Source: Streptomyces sp. Root1304 (GTDB lineage: Bacteria > Actinomycetota > Actinomycetes > Streptomycetales > Streptomycetaceae). Taken from it: a stretch of 64,000 bases of DNA. The first letter of the stretch is position 1; every line of letters starts with the position of its first letter. The stretch lies in contig NZ_LMEP01000026.1 in the NCBI RefSeq assembly GCF_001426405.1, positions 293,847-357,846 of the forward strand, given 5' to 3'. The position numbers and the translations under genes were made by a program. The notes under the pieces were generated by a model. That model ran no database searches and was not told where the DNA came from. It saw only the letters and a list, made by a program, of their open reading frames with translations. Below are positions 9,841-18,262 of the stretch, piece after piece.

Positions 9841-10149
9841 CTTTCCTTCGCCCCAATTCGGACCCCCGAACGCCCAGTTGAGCGACATGTCCGATTGGGG
9901 AGAAGAGCGACCGAGATGGTCCGCTCACGTGATCACGACGTCCGGATAACGGAAGTCGCAGCACCGCATCACGTTTGAGCAAACATTCCTCGTCAGGGCT
10001 GGCGGGTGATCGCAAGCGCATTGAAGACTCCCCGGAACACCGGGCGTTCAGCTCCTTTTCGAGCACATGCCCAGCAGGTTGTTCCACCGAGCCGCTACCC
10101 GCGGCGGGCAAGGGCCGGCTACCGGCGGCCGAGAGGGGTCCTCACCACG
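9841..10149 (+). promoter_or_regulatory. Upstream region of the peptide transporter operon
   Basis: 309 bp without a gene. It holds TCACGTGA near 9926, overlapping the palindrome GTGATCAC, and the inverted repeat GTTTG-AG-CAAAC (9973-9984), either of which could be an operator. I cannot name a -35/-10 pair with confidence. The ribosome site GAGAGGGG precedes the permease ATG at 10150. Confidence 0.4.
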
Positions 10150-11175
10150 ATGACGGCACCACTGCACGACACGAGTGCGGGCGAGCCGACCTCCGTCGTC
10201 GCCGCGCCCGACGCACCCGGCACGCCGGACGGATCCGGCACCACCGCCAAGGCGATCGAGGGCCGCTCGCCCTGGAAGATCGCCTGGACCCGCCTCAAGC
10301 GCGACAAGCTCGCCCTCGCGGGCGCCTTCGTCGTCCTCTTCCTCGTCCTGGTCGCGCTCTGCGCCCCGCTCATCGTCGGACTCCTCGGCCACCCGCCGGA
10401 CGAGTTCCACGAGGACCAGATCGACCCGCTCTTCGGCACCCCGATCGGCTCCTGGGGCGGCGTCAGCTCCGACTTCCTCTTCGGCGTCGAGCCCGTCAAC
10501 GGCCGCGACGTCTTCAGCCGCATCGTCTACGGCGCCCGGATCTCGCTGCTCGTCGCCTTCCTCGCGGCGGTCTTCGCCGTCGTCCTCGGCACGGTCCTCG
10601 GCATCATCGCGGGCTACTTCGGCGGCTGGATCGACGCGGCCCTCAGCCGCGTCATGGACGTGATGCTCGCCTTCCCGCAGCTGCTCTTCACGATCGCCCT
10701 GGTCTCCGTCCTGCCGAACCAGCTCCTCGGCCTCGACGGCTCGGGCGTCCGCATCGCCGCCCTGGTCCTGGTCATCGGCTTCTTCGGCTGGCCCTACGTC
10801 GGCCGCATCGTCCGCGGCCAGACCCTCTCGCTGCGCAACCGCGAGTACGTGGAGGCCGCCCAGAGCCTCGGCGCCGGCCGCCTCTACATCCTCCGCCGTG
10901 AGCTGCTCCCGAACCTGATCGCCCCGATCACGGTCTACGCGACGCTCATGATCCCCACCAACATCCTCACCGAAGCGGCGCTCAGCTTCCTCGGCGCGGG
11001 TGTGAAGCCCCCGACGGCCTCCTGGGGACAGATGCTGTCGACCGCCATCACCACCTACGAGTCGGACCCCCTGTTCATGGTGATCCCCGGCCTCGCGATC
11101 TTCATCACCGTCCTGGCGTTCAACCTCTTCGGCGACGGCGTGCGTGACGCGCTCGACCCGAAGGGCTCCCGCTGA
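10150..11175 (+). CDS. Peptide ABC transporter permease (OppC/DppC type)
   Basis: Inner-membrane subunit of a peptide/nickel-type importer. 341 residues: a cytoplasmic N-terminal tail of about 60, a first membrane span (LALAGAFVVLFLVLVALCAP), an outward loop with PVNGRDVFSRIVYGARISLL, then five more spans. The EAA loop that docks on the ATPases is YVEAAQSLGAGRLYILRREL. ATG 10150 follows GAGAGGGG. It heads a five-gene run in which the usual order is altered: OppC-like gene first, then the binding protein. Confidence 0.92.
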   Translation: MTAPLHDTSAGEPTSVVAAPDAPGTPDGSGTTAKAIEGRSPWKIAWTRLKRDKLALAGAFVVLFLVLVALCAPLIVGLLGHPPDEFHEDQIDPLFGTPIGSWGGVSSDFLFGVEPVNGRDVFSRIVYGARISLLVAFLAAVFAVVLGTVLGIIAGYFGGWIDAALSRVMDVMLAFPQLLFTIALVSVLPNQLLGLDGSGVRIAALVLVIGFFGWPYVGRIVRGQTLSLRNREYVEAAQSLGAGRLYILRRELLPNLIAPITVYATLMIPTNILTEAALSFLGAGVKPPTASWGQMLSTAITTYESDPLFMVIPGLAIFITVLAFNLFGDGVRDALDPKGSR

Positions 11176-11282
11176 CCGTTCGCCCGACGACCCGCTAGAC
11201 CCGCCCCTGCCGCTGGCGACAGGAGGCCCTTCCCAATCGGCGCGCCGTACCCGGCCGCCACTACCCGGAGGTTGCGAGACCC

Positions 11283-13049
11283 ATGACTCTGATGAGCTCT
11301 CAGAGGCGCAGAATCGCCGCGGGCGCGCTGCTCGCGGCGGCCACGATGGTCGTCACCACCGCCTGCGGCGGCGACAGCGGCGGCGGCGACAAGGGCAAGG
11401 GCGGTGCGCCCGGCTTCAACGCCGGTGTGAACAAGGTCGCCAACGCCTCCGACAAGAAGGGCGGCGAGCTGAAGTTCATCGGCTCGCAGGAGGCCGACTC
11501 GTGGGACCCGCAGCGCGGCTACTACGGCTTCGTCTGGGACTTCCAGCGCTACTACACGCGCCAGCTGGTCACCTTCAAGTCGGAGCCGGGCGCCGCCTCC
11601 ACCGAGCTCGTCCCGGACCTCGCCACCGATGCCGGCAAGGTCTCGCCCGACGGCCTCACCTACACCTTCACGCTGAAGGACGGGGTGACCTGGGAGGACG
11701 GCAAGCCGATCACCTCCAAGGACATCAAGTACGGCATCGAGCGCATCTGGGCCCAGGACGTCATCTCCGGCGGCCCGATCTACCTGCAGCAGGTCCTCGA
11801 CCCCAAGAACGAGTACAAGGGTCCCTACAAGGACACCTCCGCGGACAAGCTCGGCCTCAAGGCGATCGAGACCCCGGACGACAAGACCATCGTCTTCAAG
11901 CTGCCGGTCGCCAACGGTGACTTCCTGCAGATGCTGGCCATGCCGGCCGCCTCCCCGGTCCGCCAGGACAAGGACACCAAGGCCAAGTACGGCCAGAACG
12001 TGTTCTCCTCGGGCCCGTACAAGTGGGAGTCGTACACCCCCAACAAGTCCATGAAGCTCGTCCGCAACGACAAGTGGGACGCCAAGACGGACACCATCCG
12101 CAAGGCGCTCCCGGACAAGATCAGCGTCACGTTCACCACGAACGCCGACGACATGGACAACCGTCTGATCGAGGGCGAGTACGACCTCGACATCAACGCG
12201 ACGGGCGTCGGCGCCTCCGCCCGCCAGAAGGTGCTCCAGCAGCACAAGGGCAACGTCGACAACCCGCAGACGGGCTTCATCCGTTACGCGGTCTTCCCGC
12301 AGACGGTCATCCCCAACATCGAGTGCCGCAAGGCCATCATCTACGCGGCCGACTCGAAGTCCCTGCAGACCGCCCGCGGCGGCCCGCAGGCCGGTGGCGA
12401 CATCGCCTCCAACATGCTGCCGCCGGCGATCAAGGGTGCCGACCCGAAGGCCGACCCGTACGGCAAGCTCACGGGCGCCCCGGACCTCGCCAAGGCGCGG
12501 GAGGCGCTCGCGAAGTGCGGCAAGCCGAAGGGCTTCAAGACCACGATCGCGGTCCGCAACAACAAGAAGATCGAGATCGCGACCGCCGAGTCCCTCCAGC
12601 AGTCGCTGAAGGCCGTCGGCATCGACGCCCAGATCGACCAGTTCGACGGCGCCCAGACCTCCGGCATCATCGGTTCGCCGAAGGTCGTCAAGGAGAAGGG
12701 CTACGGCATCATCATCATGGGCTGGGGCGCCGACTTCCCGACCGGCCAGGGCTTCCTCCAGCCGCTGGTCGACGGCCGCTTCATCCTGCAGAGCGGTAAC
12801 AACAACTTCTCGGAGCTGAACGACAAGGCCGTCAACGGCCTGTTCGACCAGGCGCTGAAGGAGACCGACCCGGCCAAGGCCGGCGATCTCTACAAGCAGA
12901 TCAACACGAAGGTCTCGGAGGCCGCGGTCTACCTGCCCTTCACCCACGAGAAGAACATCATCTGGCGCAGCTCCCGGCTGACCAACGTCTACACGGCCGA
13001 CGCCTACAACGGCCGCTACGACTACGCGTCGCTCGGCGTCGTCAAGTAA
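11283..13049 (+). CDS. Peptide ABC transporter substrate-binding lipoprotein
   Basis: 588-residue family 5 solute-binding protein. The signal peptide ends in a lipobox VVTTAC, with Cys near residue 36, followed by a Gly/Ser/Lys linker, so it should be anchored outside the membrane. Typical SBP_bac_5 stretches include DGLTYTFTLKDGVTWEDGKP and the C-terminal EAAVYLPFTHEKNIIW. GGAGG precedes ATG 11283; ATG 11292 is an alternative. It probably binds oligopeptides, but the ligand is not evident. Followed by a very stable hairpin. Confidence 0.93.
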   Translation: MTLMSSQRRRIAAGALLAAATMVVTTACGGDSGGGDKGKGGAPGFNAGVNKVANASDKKGGELKFIGSQEADSWDPQRGYYGFVWDFQRYYTRQLVTFKSEPGAASTELVPDLATDAGKVSPDGLTYTFTLKDGVTWEDGKPITSKDIKYGIERIWAQDVISGGPIYLQQVLDPKNEYKGPYKDTSADKLGLKAIETPDDKTIVFKLPVANGDFLQMLAMPAASPVRQDKDTKAKYGQNVFSSGPYKWESYTPNKSMKLVRNDKWDAKTDTIRKALPDKISVTFTTNADDMDNRLIEGEYDLDINATGVGASARQKVLQQHKGNVDNPQTGFIRYAVFPQTVIPNIECRKAIIYAADSKSLQTARGGPQAGGDIASNMLPPAIKGADPKADPYGKLTGAPDLAKAREALAKCGKPKGFKTTIAVRNNKKIEIATAESLQQSLKAVGIDAQIDQFDGAQTSGIIGSPKVVKEKGYGIIIMGWGADFPTGQGFLQPLVDGRFILQSGNNNFSELNDKAVNGLFDQALKETDPAKAGDLYKQINTKVSEAAVYLPFTHEKNIIWRSSRLTNVYTADAYNGRYDYASLGVVK

Positions 13050-13112
13050 TCCGACCCGCTTCACCGGCGCACCACCCGCCGCCAGGTCCGAAGGGCAGGT
13101 GATGGCCGTTGG

Positions 13113-13150
13113 CGGCGGCCGGGGGACCCGATCGGGTCCCCCGGCCGCCG
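13113..13150 (+). terminator. 38-bp perfect palindrome between binding-protein and permease genes
   Basis: Positions 13113-13131 are exactly complementary to 13132-13150, centred on CCCGATCGGG, so the RNA can form a stem of up to 17 bp with a 4-nt loop. It lies inside the operon, 63 bp after the binding-protein stop and 13 bp before the permease ATG. Such hairpins commonly protect the abundant binding-protein mRNA from 3' decay or cause partial termination, lowering expression of the membrane subunits. That role is inferred. Confidence 0.8.
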
Positions 13151-13163
13151 GCCGGCCGACCGC

Positions 13164-14162
13164 ATGCTTGCATACATAGTCCGACGGCTCTTCGCAGTCG
13201 TCGTGATGCTGCTCGTCGTCACCCTGGTGACGCTCAGCATCTTCTTCCTCATCCCCAAGATGACCGGCAGCGACCCTGCCGCGATGTTCGTCGGCAAGCA
13301 GGCGGATCCGGCTTCCATCGAGGCCGTCCGGCAGAAGCTGGGCCTGGACGAGCCGATCCTGGTGCAGTTCTGGAACTTCGTCTCCGGCATCTTCGTCGGG
13401 CGCGACTACACCGGCGGCGGCGACACGATCCACTGTGCGGCGCCCTGCTTCGGCTACTCGTTCCGCACCGAGCAGGACGTCTCGGTGATGCTGGTCGACG
13501 CCTTCCCGGTCACCCTCTCGATGGTCATCGGCGCCGCGGCGCTGTGGCTCGTCCTGGGCGTGTCCACGGGTGTCGTCTCCGCGCTCAAGCGGGGCACGAT
13601 CATCGACCGCGCGGCGATGATCACCGCGCTCGCCGGTGTCTCGCTGCCCATCTTCTTCACCGCCATGCTGGCGATGCTGGTCTTCCGTACCCAGCTGGGC
13701 TGGCTCAACGCCTCGTACGTACCGATCACCGAGTCCTTCGGCGGCTGGTTCGGCGGGCTGCTGCTGCCCTGGGTGACCCTCGCCTTCCTGTACGCGGCGA
13801 TGTACGCGCGGCTCACCCGCGCCACCATGCTGGAGGTCCTCGGCGAGGACTACATCCGCACCGCACGGGCCAAGGGCCTCCCGGAGCCGGTCGTGCTCGG
13901 CAAGCACGCCATGCGCTCGACCATGACCCCCATCCTGACCATCTTCGGCATGGACCTCGGCGCCCTCGTCGGCGGCGCGATCCTGACCGAGACGGCGTTC
14001 AGCCTCCACGGCCTCGGCGGCCTCGCCATCAGGGGCGTGAGCGAGCGTGACCTGCCGCTGATCCTGGCGGTCACCCTCATCACCGCGGCCTGCGTCGTCA
14101 TCGCCAACCTCGTCGTGGACCTGCTGTACGCCGTGATCGACCCCCGAGTGAGGCTCGCATGA
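13164..14162 (+). CDS. Peptide ABC transporter permease (OppB/DppB type)
   Basis: 332-residue membrane subunit. It starts directly with the classic MLAYIVRRLFAVVVMLLVVT span, has an outward loop containing two cysteines (IHCAAPCFGYSF), then five further spans. The EAA loop reads IRTARAKGLPEPVVLGKHAM. No strong ribosome site is visible just before ATG 13164, where the long hairpin sits, so its translation may be limited. The last four bases overlap the next gene (ATGA). Confidence 0.92.
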   Translation: MLAYIVRRLFAVVVMLLVVTLVTLSIFFLIPKMTGSDPAAMFVGKQADPASIEAVRQKLGLDEPILVQFWNFVSGIFVGRDYTGGGDTIHCAAPCFGYSFRTEQDVSVMLVDAFPVTLSMVIGAAALWLVLGVSTGVVSALKRGTIIDRAAMITALAGVSLPIFFTAMLAMLVFRTQLGWLNASYVPITESFGGWFGGLLLPWVTLAFLYAAMYARLTRATMLEVLGEDYIRTARAKGLPEPVVLGKHAMRSTMTPILTIFGMDLGALVGGAILTETAFSLHGLGGLAIRGVSERDLPLILAVTLITAACVVIANLVVDLLYAVIDPRVRLA

Positions 14163-15262
14163 CGGACAAGCTGACGAAGACCGGCGCGGCGGTCGGGGAG
14201 CCCGTCGCCACCGGGTCCGCGCCCTCCGAAGCCTTCCTCGACGTACGCGACCTGAAGATCCACTTCCCGACCGACGACGGTCTGGTCAAGTCGGTCGACG
14301 GTCTCAGCTTCCAGCTGGAGAAGGGCAAGACCCTCGGCATCGTGGGCGAGTCCGGCTCCGGCAAGTCGGTGACCTCGCTCGGCATCATGGGCCTCCACAC
14401 CGTCGGCCAGTACGGCCGGCAGAAGGCCCGCATCTCCGGCGAGATCTGGCTGAACGGGCGCGAGCTGCTCACGGCCGACCCCGACGAGGTCCGCCGGATG
14501 CGCGGCCGCGACATGGCCATGATCTTCCAGGACCCGCTGTCCGCGATGCACCCGTACTACACGGTCGGCCACCAGATCGTGGAGGCGTACCGCGTCCACC
14601 ACCCCGTGGACAAGAAGACCGCGCGCAGGCGGGCCGTCGAACTCCTCGACCGGGTCGGCATCCCCGAGCCCGCCAAGCGGTTCGACAACTACCCGCACGA
14701 GTTCTCCGGCGGCATGCGCCAGCGCGCGATGATCGCCATGGCGCTCGTCAACAACCCCGCGCTGCTCATCGCCGACGAGCCGACCACGGCGCTCGACGTG
14801 ACCGTGCAGGCCCAGATCCTCGACCTGATGCGGGACCTCCAGAAGGAGTTCGGCTCCGCGGTCGTCATCATCACCCACGACCTCGGCGTCGTCGCCGAGC
14901 TCGCCGACGACATCCTCGTGATGTACGGCGGGCGCTGCGTCGAGCGCGGACCGGCCGAATCCGTCTTCTACGAGCCGCAGCACCCCTACACCTGGGGCCT
15001 GCTCGGCTCGATGCCGAGGATCGACCGCGACCAGACCGAGCGGCTCATCCCGGTCAAGGGCAACCCGCCGAGCCTCATCAACATCCCGAGCGGCTGCGCC
15101 TTCAACCCCCGCTGCCCGTACGCGGACGTCCCCAAGGGCGGCGTCACGCGCACCGTGCGGCCGGAGCTGGAGCCGGCCGGGGACCGCCACTTCTCGGCGT
15201 GCCACATGCCGCAGGAGGAGCGGACCCGCATCTGGACCGAAGAGATTGCGCCGAAACTGTGA
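14159..15262 (+). CDS. Peptide ABC transporter ATPase (OppD/DppD type)
   Basis: 367 residues. Walker A GESGSGKSV, signature FSGGMRQRAMIAMALVNNP, Walker B LLIADEPTTALDVT and switch histidine VVIITHDLGVV. The C-terminal oligopeptide-transporter extension carries CAFNPRCPYAD and a later C in FSACHM, the cysteine cluster of this subfamily. Overlaps the permease by ATGA and the next ATPase by GTGA, so the last three genes are translationally coupled. Confidence 0.94.
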   Translation: MTDKLTKTGAAVGEPVATGSAPSEAFLDVRDLKIHFPTDDGLVKSVDGLSFQLEKGKTLGIVGESGSGKSVTSLGIMGLHTVGQYGRQKARISGEIWLNGRELLTADPDEVRRMRGRDMAMIFQDPLSAMHPYYTVGHQIVEAYRVHHPVDKKTARRRAVELLDRVGIPEPAKRFDNYPHEFSGGMRQRAMIAMALVNNPALLIADEPTTALDVTVQAQILDLMRDLQKEFGSAVVIITHDLGVVAELADDILVMYGGRCVERGPAESVFYEPQHPYTWGLLGSMPRIDRDQTERLIPVKGNPPSLINIPSGCAFNPRCPYADVPKGGVTRTVRPELEPAGDRHFSACHMPQEERTRIWTEEIAPKL

Positions 15263-16452
15263 GCGACAACATGGAACCTCTGCTCAAGGTCACCGGCCTG
15301 AAGAAGCACTTCCCCATCAAGAAGGGGCTTCTCCAGCGCCAGACCGGCGCGGTCAAGGCGGTCGACGGGCTCGACTTCGAAGTCTTCCCCGGTGAGACCC
15401 TCGGCGTCGTCGGCGAGTCCGGCTGCGGCAAGTCCACGATGGGCCGGCTCATCACCCGGCTGCTCGAACCGACCGGCGGCACGGTCGAGTTCCAGGGCAA
15501 GGACATCTCCCACCTCGGCATCTCGGGAATGCGCCCGTTCCGCCGGGACATCCAGATGATCTTCCAGGACCCGTACGGCTCGCTGAACCCGCGCCACACG
15601 GTCGGCACGATCGTCTCCGCGCCCTTCAAGCTCCAGGGCGTCGAGCCCGAGGGCGGGGTGAAGAAGGAGGTCCAGCGCCTCCTGGGCCTGGTCGGCCTGA
15701 ACCCGGAGCACTACAACCGCTACCCGCACGAGTTCTCCGGCGGCCAGCGCCAGCGCATCGGCATCGCCCGCGCGCTGGCCCTGAAGCCGAAGCTGGTCGT
15801 GGCGGACGAGCCGGTCTCGGCCCTGGACGTGTCGATCCAGGCGCAGGTGGTCAACCTGCTGGACGACCTCCAGCAGGAACTGGGCCTGACGTACGTGATC
15901 ATCGCGCACGACCTGTCGGTCATCCGGCACGTCTCGGACCGCATCGCGGTGATGTACCTCGGCAAGATCGTGGAGCTCGCGGACCGCAAGTCCCTCTACG
16001 AGAACCCGATGCACCCGTACACCCGGGCCCTGATGTCCGCGGTCCCGATCCCGGACCCGCGCCGCCGGGGAGCGAAGAGCGACCGCATCCTCCTCACCGG
16101 CGACGTCCCGTCCCCGATCGCCCCGCCGCCGGGCTGCCGCTTCCACACCCGCTGCTGGAAGGCGACCGAGGTCTGCCGCACCCAGGAACCCCCGCTGGTG
16201 GAACTCCGCCCGGGCCAGCGCGTGGCATGCCACCACCCGGAGAACGCGGAGTCCCTGACGATCCCGGGGGCGCGGGAGTCGGTGGAGATCACGAAGACCC
16301 CGGAGCCGGAGGAGCCGACCGCGCCGAAGGCGGAGACGGAGCCGGCCGAGCCGACGGAGTCCGAGGAGCCGGCCGAGGCGGAGGCTTCGGTGTCCGAGGC
16401 CGAGGCGGAGACGCCGGAGCCCGCGACCGAGGACGACGCGCCGAAGGCGTGA
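15259..16452 (+). CDS. Peptide ABC transporter ATPase (OppF/DppF type) with acidic tail
   Basis: 397 residues from GTG 15259, which overlaps the previous stop. Walker A GESGCGKST, signature FSGGQRQRIGIARALALKP, Walker B LVVADEPVSALDVS and switch histidine VIIAHDLSVI, then the CRFHTRCWKA cysteine motif. After about residue 340 there is an unusual 55-60 residue tail almost entirely of E, P, A, T and S (for example PEPEEPTAPKAETEPAEP). The tail lies outside the catalytic fold and its role is unknown. Confidence 0.94.
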   Translation: MSDNMEPLLKVTGLKKHFPIKKGLLQRQTGAVKAVDGLDFEVFPGETLGVVGESGCGKSTMGRLITRLLEPTGGTVEFQGKDISHLGISGMRPFRRDIQMIFQDPYGSLNPRHTVGTIVSAPFKLQGVEPEGGVKKEVQRLLGLVGLNPEHYNRYPHEFSGGQRQRIGIARALALKPKLVVADEPVSALDVSIQAQVVNLLDDLQQELGLTYVIIAHDLSVIRHVSDRIAVMYLGKIVELADRKSLYENPMHPYTRALMSAVPIPDPRRRGAKSDRILLTGDVPSPIAPPPGCRFHTRCWKATEVCRTQEPPLVELRPGQRVACHHPENAESLTIPGARESVEITKTPEPEEPTAPKAETEPAEPTESEEPAEAEASVSEAEAETPEPATEDDAPKA

Positions 16453-16461
16453 CGCAGGGAG

Positions 16462-16491
16462 GGCCCCTGGTGCCGCGAGGCGCCAGGGGCC
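16462..16491 (+). terminator. Terminator of the peptide transporter operon
   Basis: GGCCCCTGGTGC (16462-16473) pairs with GCGCCAGGGGCC (16480-16491) with one G-U pair and a 6-nt loop, ten bases after the OppF-type stop codon. Confidence 0.82.
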
Positions 16492-16576
16492 TTCGCGCGC
16501 CCGGGGGTTCGGGGGCGGAGCCCCGTACCCGGGGAGCCCCCGCAACCCCCGCCGGAACAACCGGCACAATTGGGCG

Positions 16577-17254
16577 GTGCTCCACGACCTGTTCACCCCC
16601 TCCGTCCAACACGCCCTCGATCTCGTCGGCATCTTCGTCTTCGCCATCTCCGGCGCCCTCCTGGCCGTCCGGAAGAACTTCGACGTCTTCGGCATCGCCG
16701 TCCTCGCCGAGGTCACCGCGCTCGGCGGAGGTCTCTTCCGCGACCTGGTCATCGGCGCCGTACCCCCCGCCGCCTTCACGGACCTGGGCTACTTCCTGAT
16801 GCCCCTGATCGCGGCGGTGCTCGTCTTCTTCCTGCACCCGGAGGTCGAGCGCACCCAGACCGCCGTCAACGTCTTCGACGCGGCCGGCCTGGGCCTCTTC
16901 TGCGTCACGGGCACGACGAAGGCGTACGACTACGGGCTCGGCCTGACGTCCTCCGCCGCGCTCGGTCTCGCGACGGCCGTCGGGGGCGGTGTCCTGCGGG
17001 ACGTGCTCGCCAACGAGGTGCCGTCGCTGCTGCGCTGGGACCGTGACCTGTACGCCGTCCCGGCCATCGTGGGAGCCGCGATGGTCGTCCTGTGCATCCG
17101 GTTCGACGCGCTGAACGCCTTCACCAGCGGCGCCGCGGTCGTCACCGCGTTCGTGCTGCGGCTGCTGGCGCTGCGCTACCACTGGCGGGCGCCCCGCGCG
17201 TGGAACCGGCGTTCCTCGGCCCGCGAGGAGCCGGAAAAAGCTACCGCTCAGTAG
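16577..17254 (+). CDS. TRIC-family (UPF0126/YicG-like) cation channel protein
   Basis: 225-residue membrane protein with about seven spans built from two three-helix repeats. Each repeat has the glycine-rich family motif: ALGGGLFRDLVIG in the first and AVGGGVLRDVLANEVP in the second. Bacterial TRIC homologues are trimeric monovalent-cation channels; the physiological role here is unknown. The GTG at 16577 has no ribosome site, but CACAAT at 16565-16570 lies six bases upstream, suggesting a leaderless transcript. The C-terminal 25 residues are polar. Confidence 0.87.
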   Translation: MLHDLFTPSVQHALDLVGIFVFAISGALLAVRKNFDVFGIAVLAEVTALGGGLFRDLVIGAVPPAAFTDLGYFLMPLIAAVLVFFLHPEVERTQTAVNVFDAAGLGLFCVTGTTKAYDYGLGLTSSAALGLATAVGGGVLRDVLANEVPSLLRWDRDLYAVPAIVGAAMVVLCIRFDALNAFTSGAAVVTAFVLRLLALRYHWRAPRAWNRRSSAREEPEKATAQ

Positions 17255-17264
17255 CTCCCTGGGG

Positions 17265-17270
17265 TACCGT
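17265..17270 (+). promoter_or_regulatory. -10 box of a leaderless promoter (thioesterase gene)
   Basis: TACCGT ends seven bases before ATG 17278, so transcription should begin at or next to the start codon. No ribosome-binding sequence is present. No good -35 is visible. Confidence 0.55.
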
Positions 17271-17277
17271 CGGAAAC

Positions 17278-18141
17278 ATGAGCACGAGCACCGAGACGAG
17301 CATCAGCGGCACGGCCGCGGCGACGAGCGAGTTCGACCGCGACACCGCCGTCACCCGCCGCGCACCCGGCGTCTACGACGCGGACCTCTCCGCCGGCTGG
17401 ACGATCATCGCCGCCGTGAACGGCGGCTACCTCCTCGCTCTGCTCGGCCGCGCGCTCGGCGACCACCTCCCGCACCCGGACCCGTTCACGATCTCGGCGC
17501 ACTACCTGACGCCGTCCGTGCCGGGCCCGGCCGTGATCAGGACGGAGACCGTCCGCACCGGCCGGACCCTGTCCACGGGACAGGCCTCGCTCTTCCAGTA
17601 CGCGGAGGACGGCACGGAGGTCGAGCGGATCCGGGTGCTCGCCTCGTACGGCGACCTGGACGCGCTCCCGGACGACGTCCGCACCACGGCGACCCCGCCG
17701 GCGATGGCGGCGATCGAGAACTGCTTCGGCGCCTCGGACGGCCCGACGCCGCAGATCCCCGGCTCCTCGGCGATCACCGAACGGCTCGACATCCGGCTGG
17801 ACCCCTCCTGTGTCGGCTGGGCGGTCGGCGCGCCGTCGGGCAAGGGCGAGATGCGGGCGTGGTTCGGCCTCGCGGACGGCCGGGAGCCGGACGCGCTGTC
17901 GCTGCTCCTGACGGTCGACGCGCTGCCGCCGACCTCCTTCGAGCTGGGCCTGAAGGGCTGGACGCCCACGGTCGAGCTCACCACCCACGTCCGCTGCCGC
18001 CCCGCCCCGGGCCCGCTGCGCGTCTCGATCACGACCCGCAACCTGGCCGGTGGCTTCCTGGAGGAGGACGCGGAGGTCTGGGACAGCGCGGACCGCCTGG
18101 TGGCCCAGTCCCGCCAGCTGGCCAGGGCGCCGCGCGGCTGA
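17278..18141 (+). CDS. Thioesterase family protein (double hot-dog, TesB-like)
   Basis: 287 residues. The N-terminal hot-dog half contains DLSAGWTIIAAVNGGYLLALL and DPFTISAHYLTPSVPGPA; the C-terminal half has SLLLTVDALPPTSFELG and TVELTTHVRCRPAPGPL. This matches acyl-CoA thioesterase family proteins common in actinobacteria, expected to cleave acyl-CoA in the cytoplasm. Substrate unknown. ATG 17278 has no ribosome site but an ideal leaderless -10. Confidence 0.82.
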   Translation: MSTSTETSISGTAAATSEFDRDTAVTRRAPGVYDADLSAGWTIIAAVNGGYLLALLGRALGDHLPHPDPFTISAHYLTPSVPGPAVIRTETVRTGRTLSTGQASLFQYAEDGTEVERIRVLASYGDLDALPDDVRTTATPPAMAAIENCFGASDGPTPQIPGSSAITERLDIRLDPSCVGWAVGAPSGKGEMRAWFGLADGREPDALSLLLTVDALPPTSFELGLKGWTPTVELTTHVRCRPAPGPLRVSITTRNLAGGFLEEDAEVWDSADRLVAQSRQLARAPRG

Positions 18142-18247
18142 CGCAGGGAGCGCACGCCACGGGGCAGGGCCGCTGTGGGGCCGGACCGTGACACGGCCCG
18201 GCACTGGTCCGATCCGGCCACCCGCCGGGGCCCGCGGCGCGGGCTCG

Positions 18248-18253
18248 TAGAAT
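18248..18253 (+). promoter_or_regulatory. -10 box of a leaderless promoter (cysteine desulfurase gene)
   Basis: TAGAAT, nine bases before ATG 18263, with no ribosome-binding sequence between them. Confidence 0.55.
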
Positions 18254-18262
18254 CGACCCACC

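Noticed and set aside
11055..14009. Very long open frame antisense to the peptide transporter genes
   Set aside because: GC-rich third positions leave antisense frames free of stops. The plus-strand frames have clear family motifs, so this is a shadow. The same applies to the long minus frames over ligA, rmdB, ilvB and pruA.
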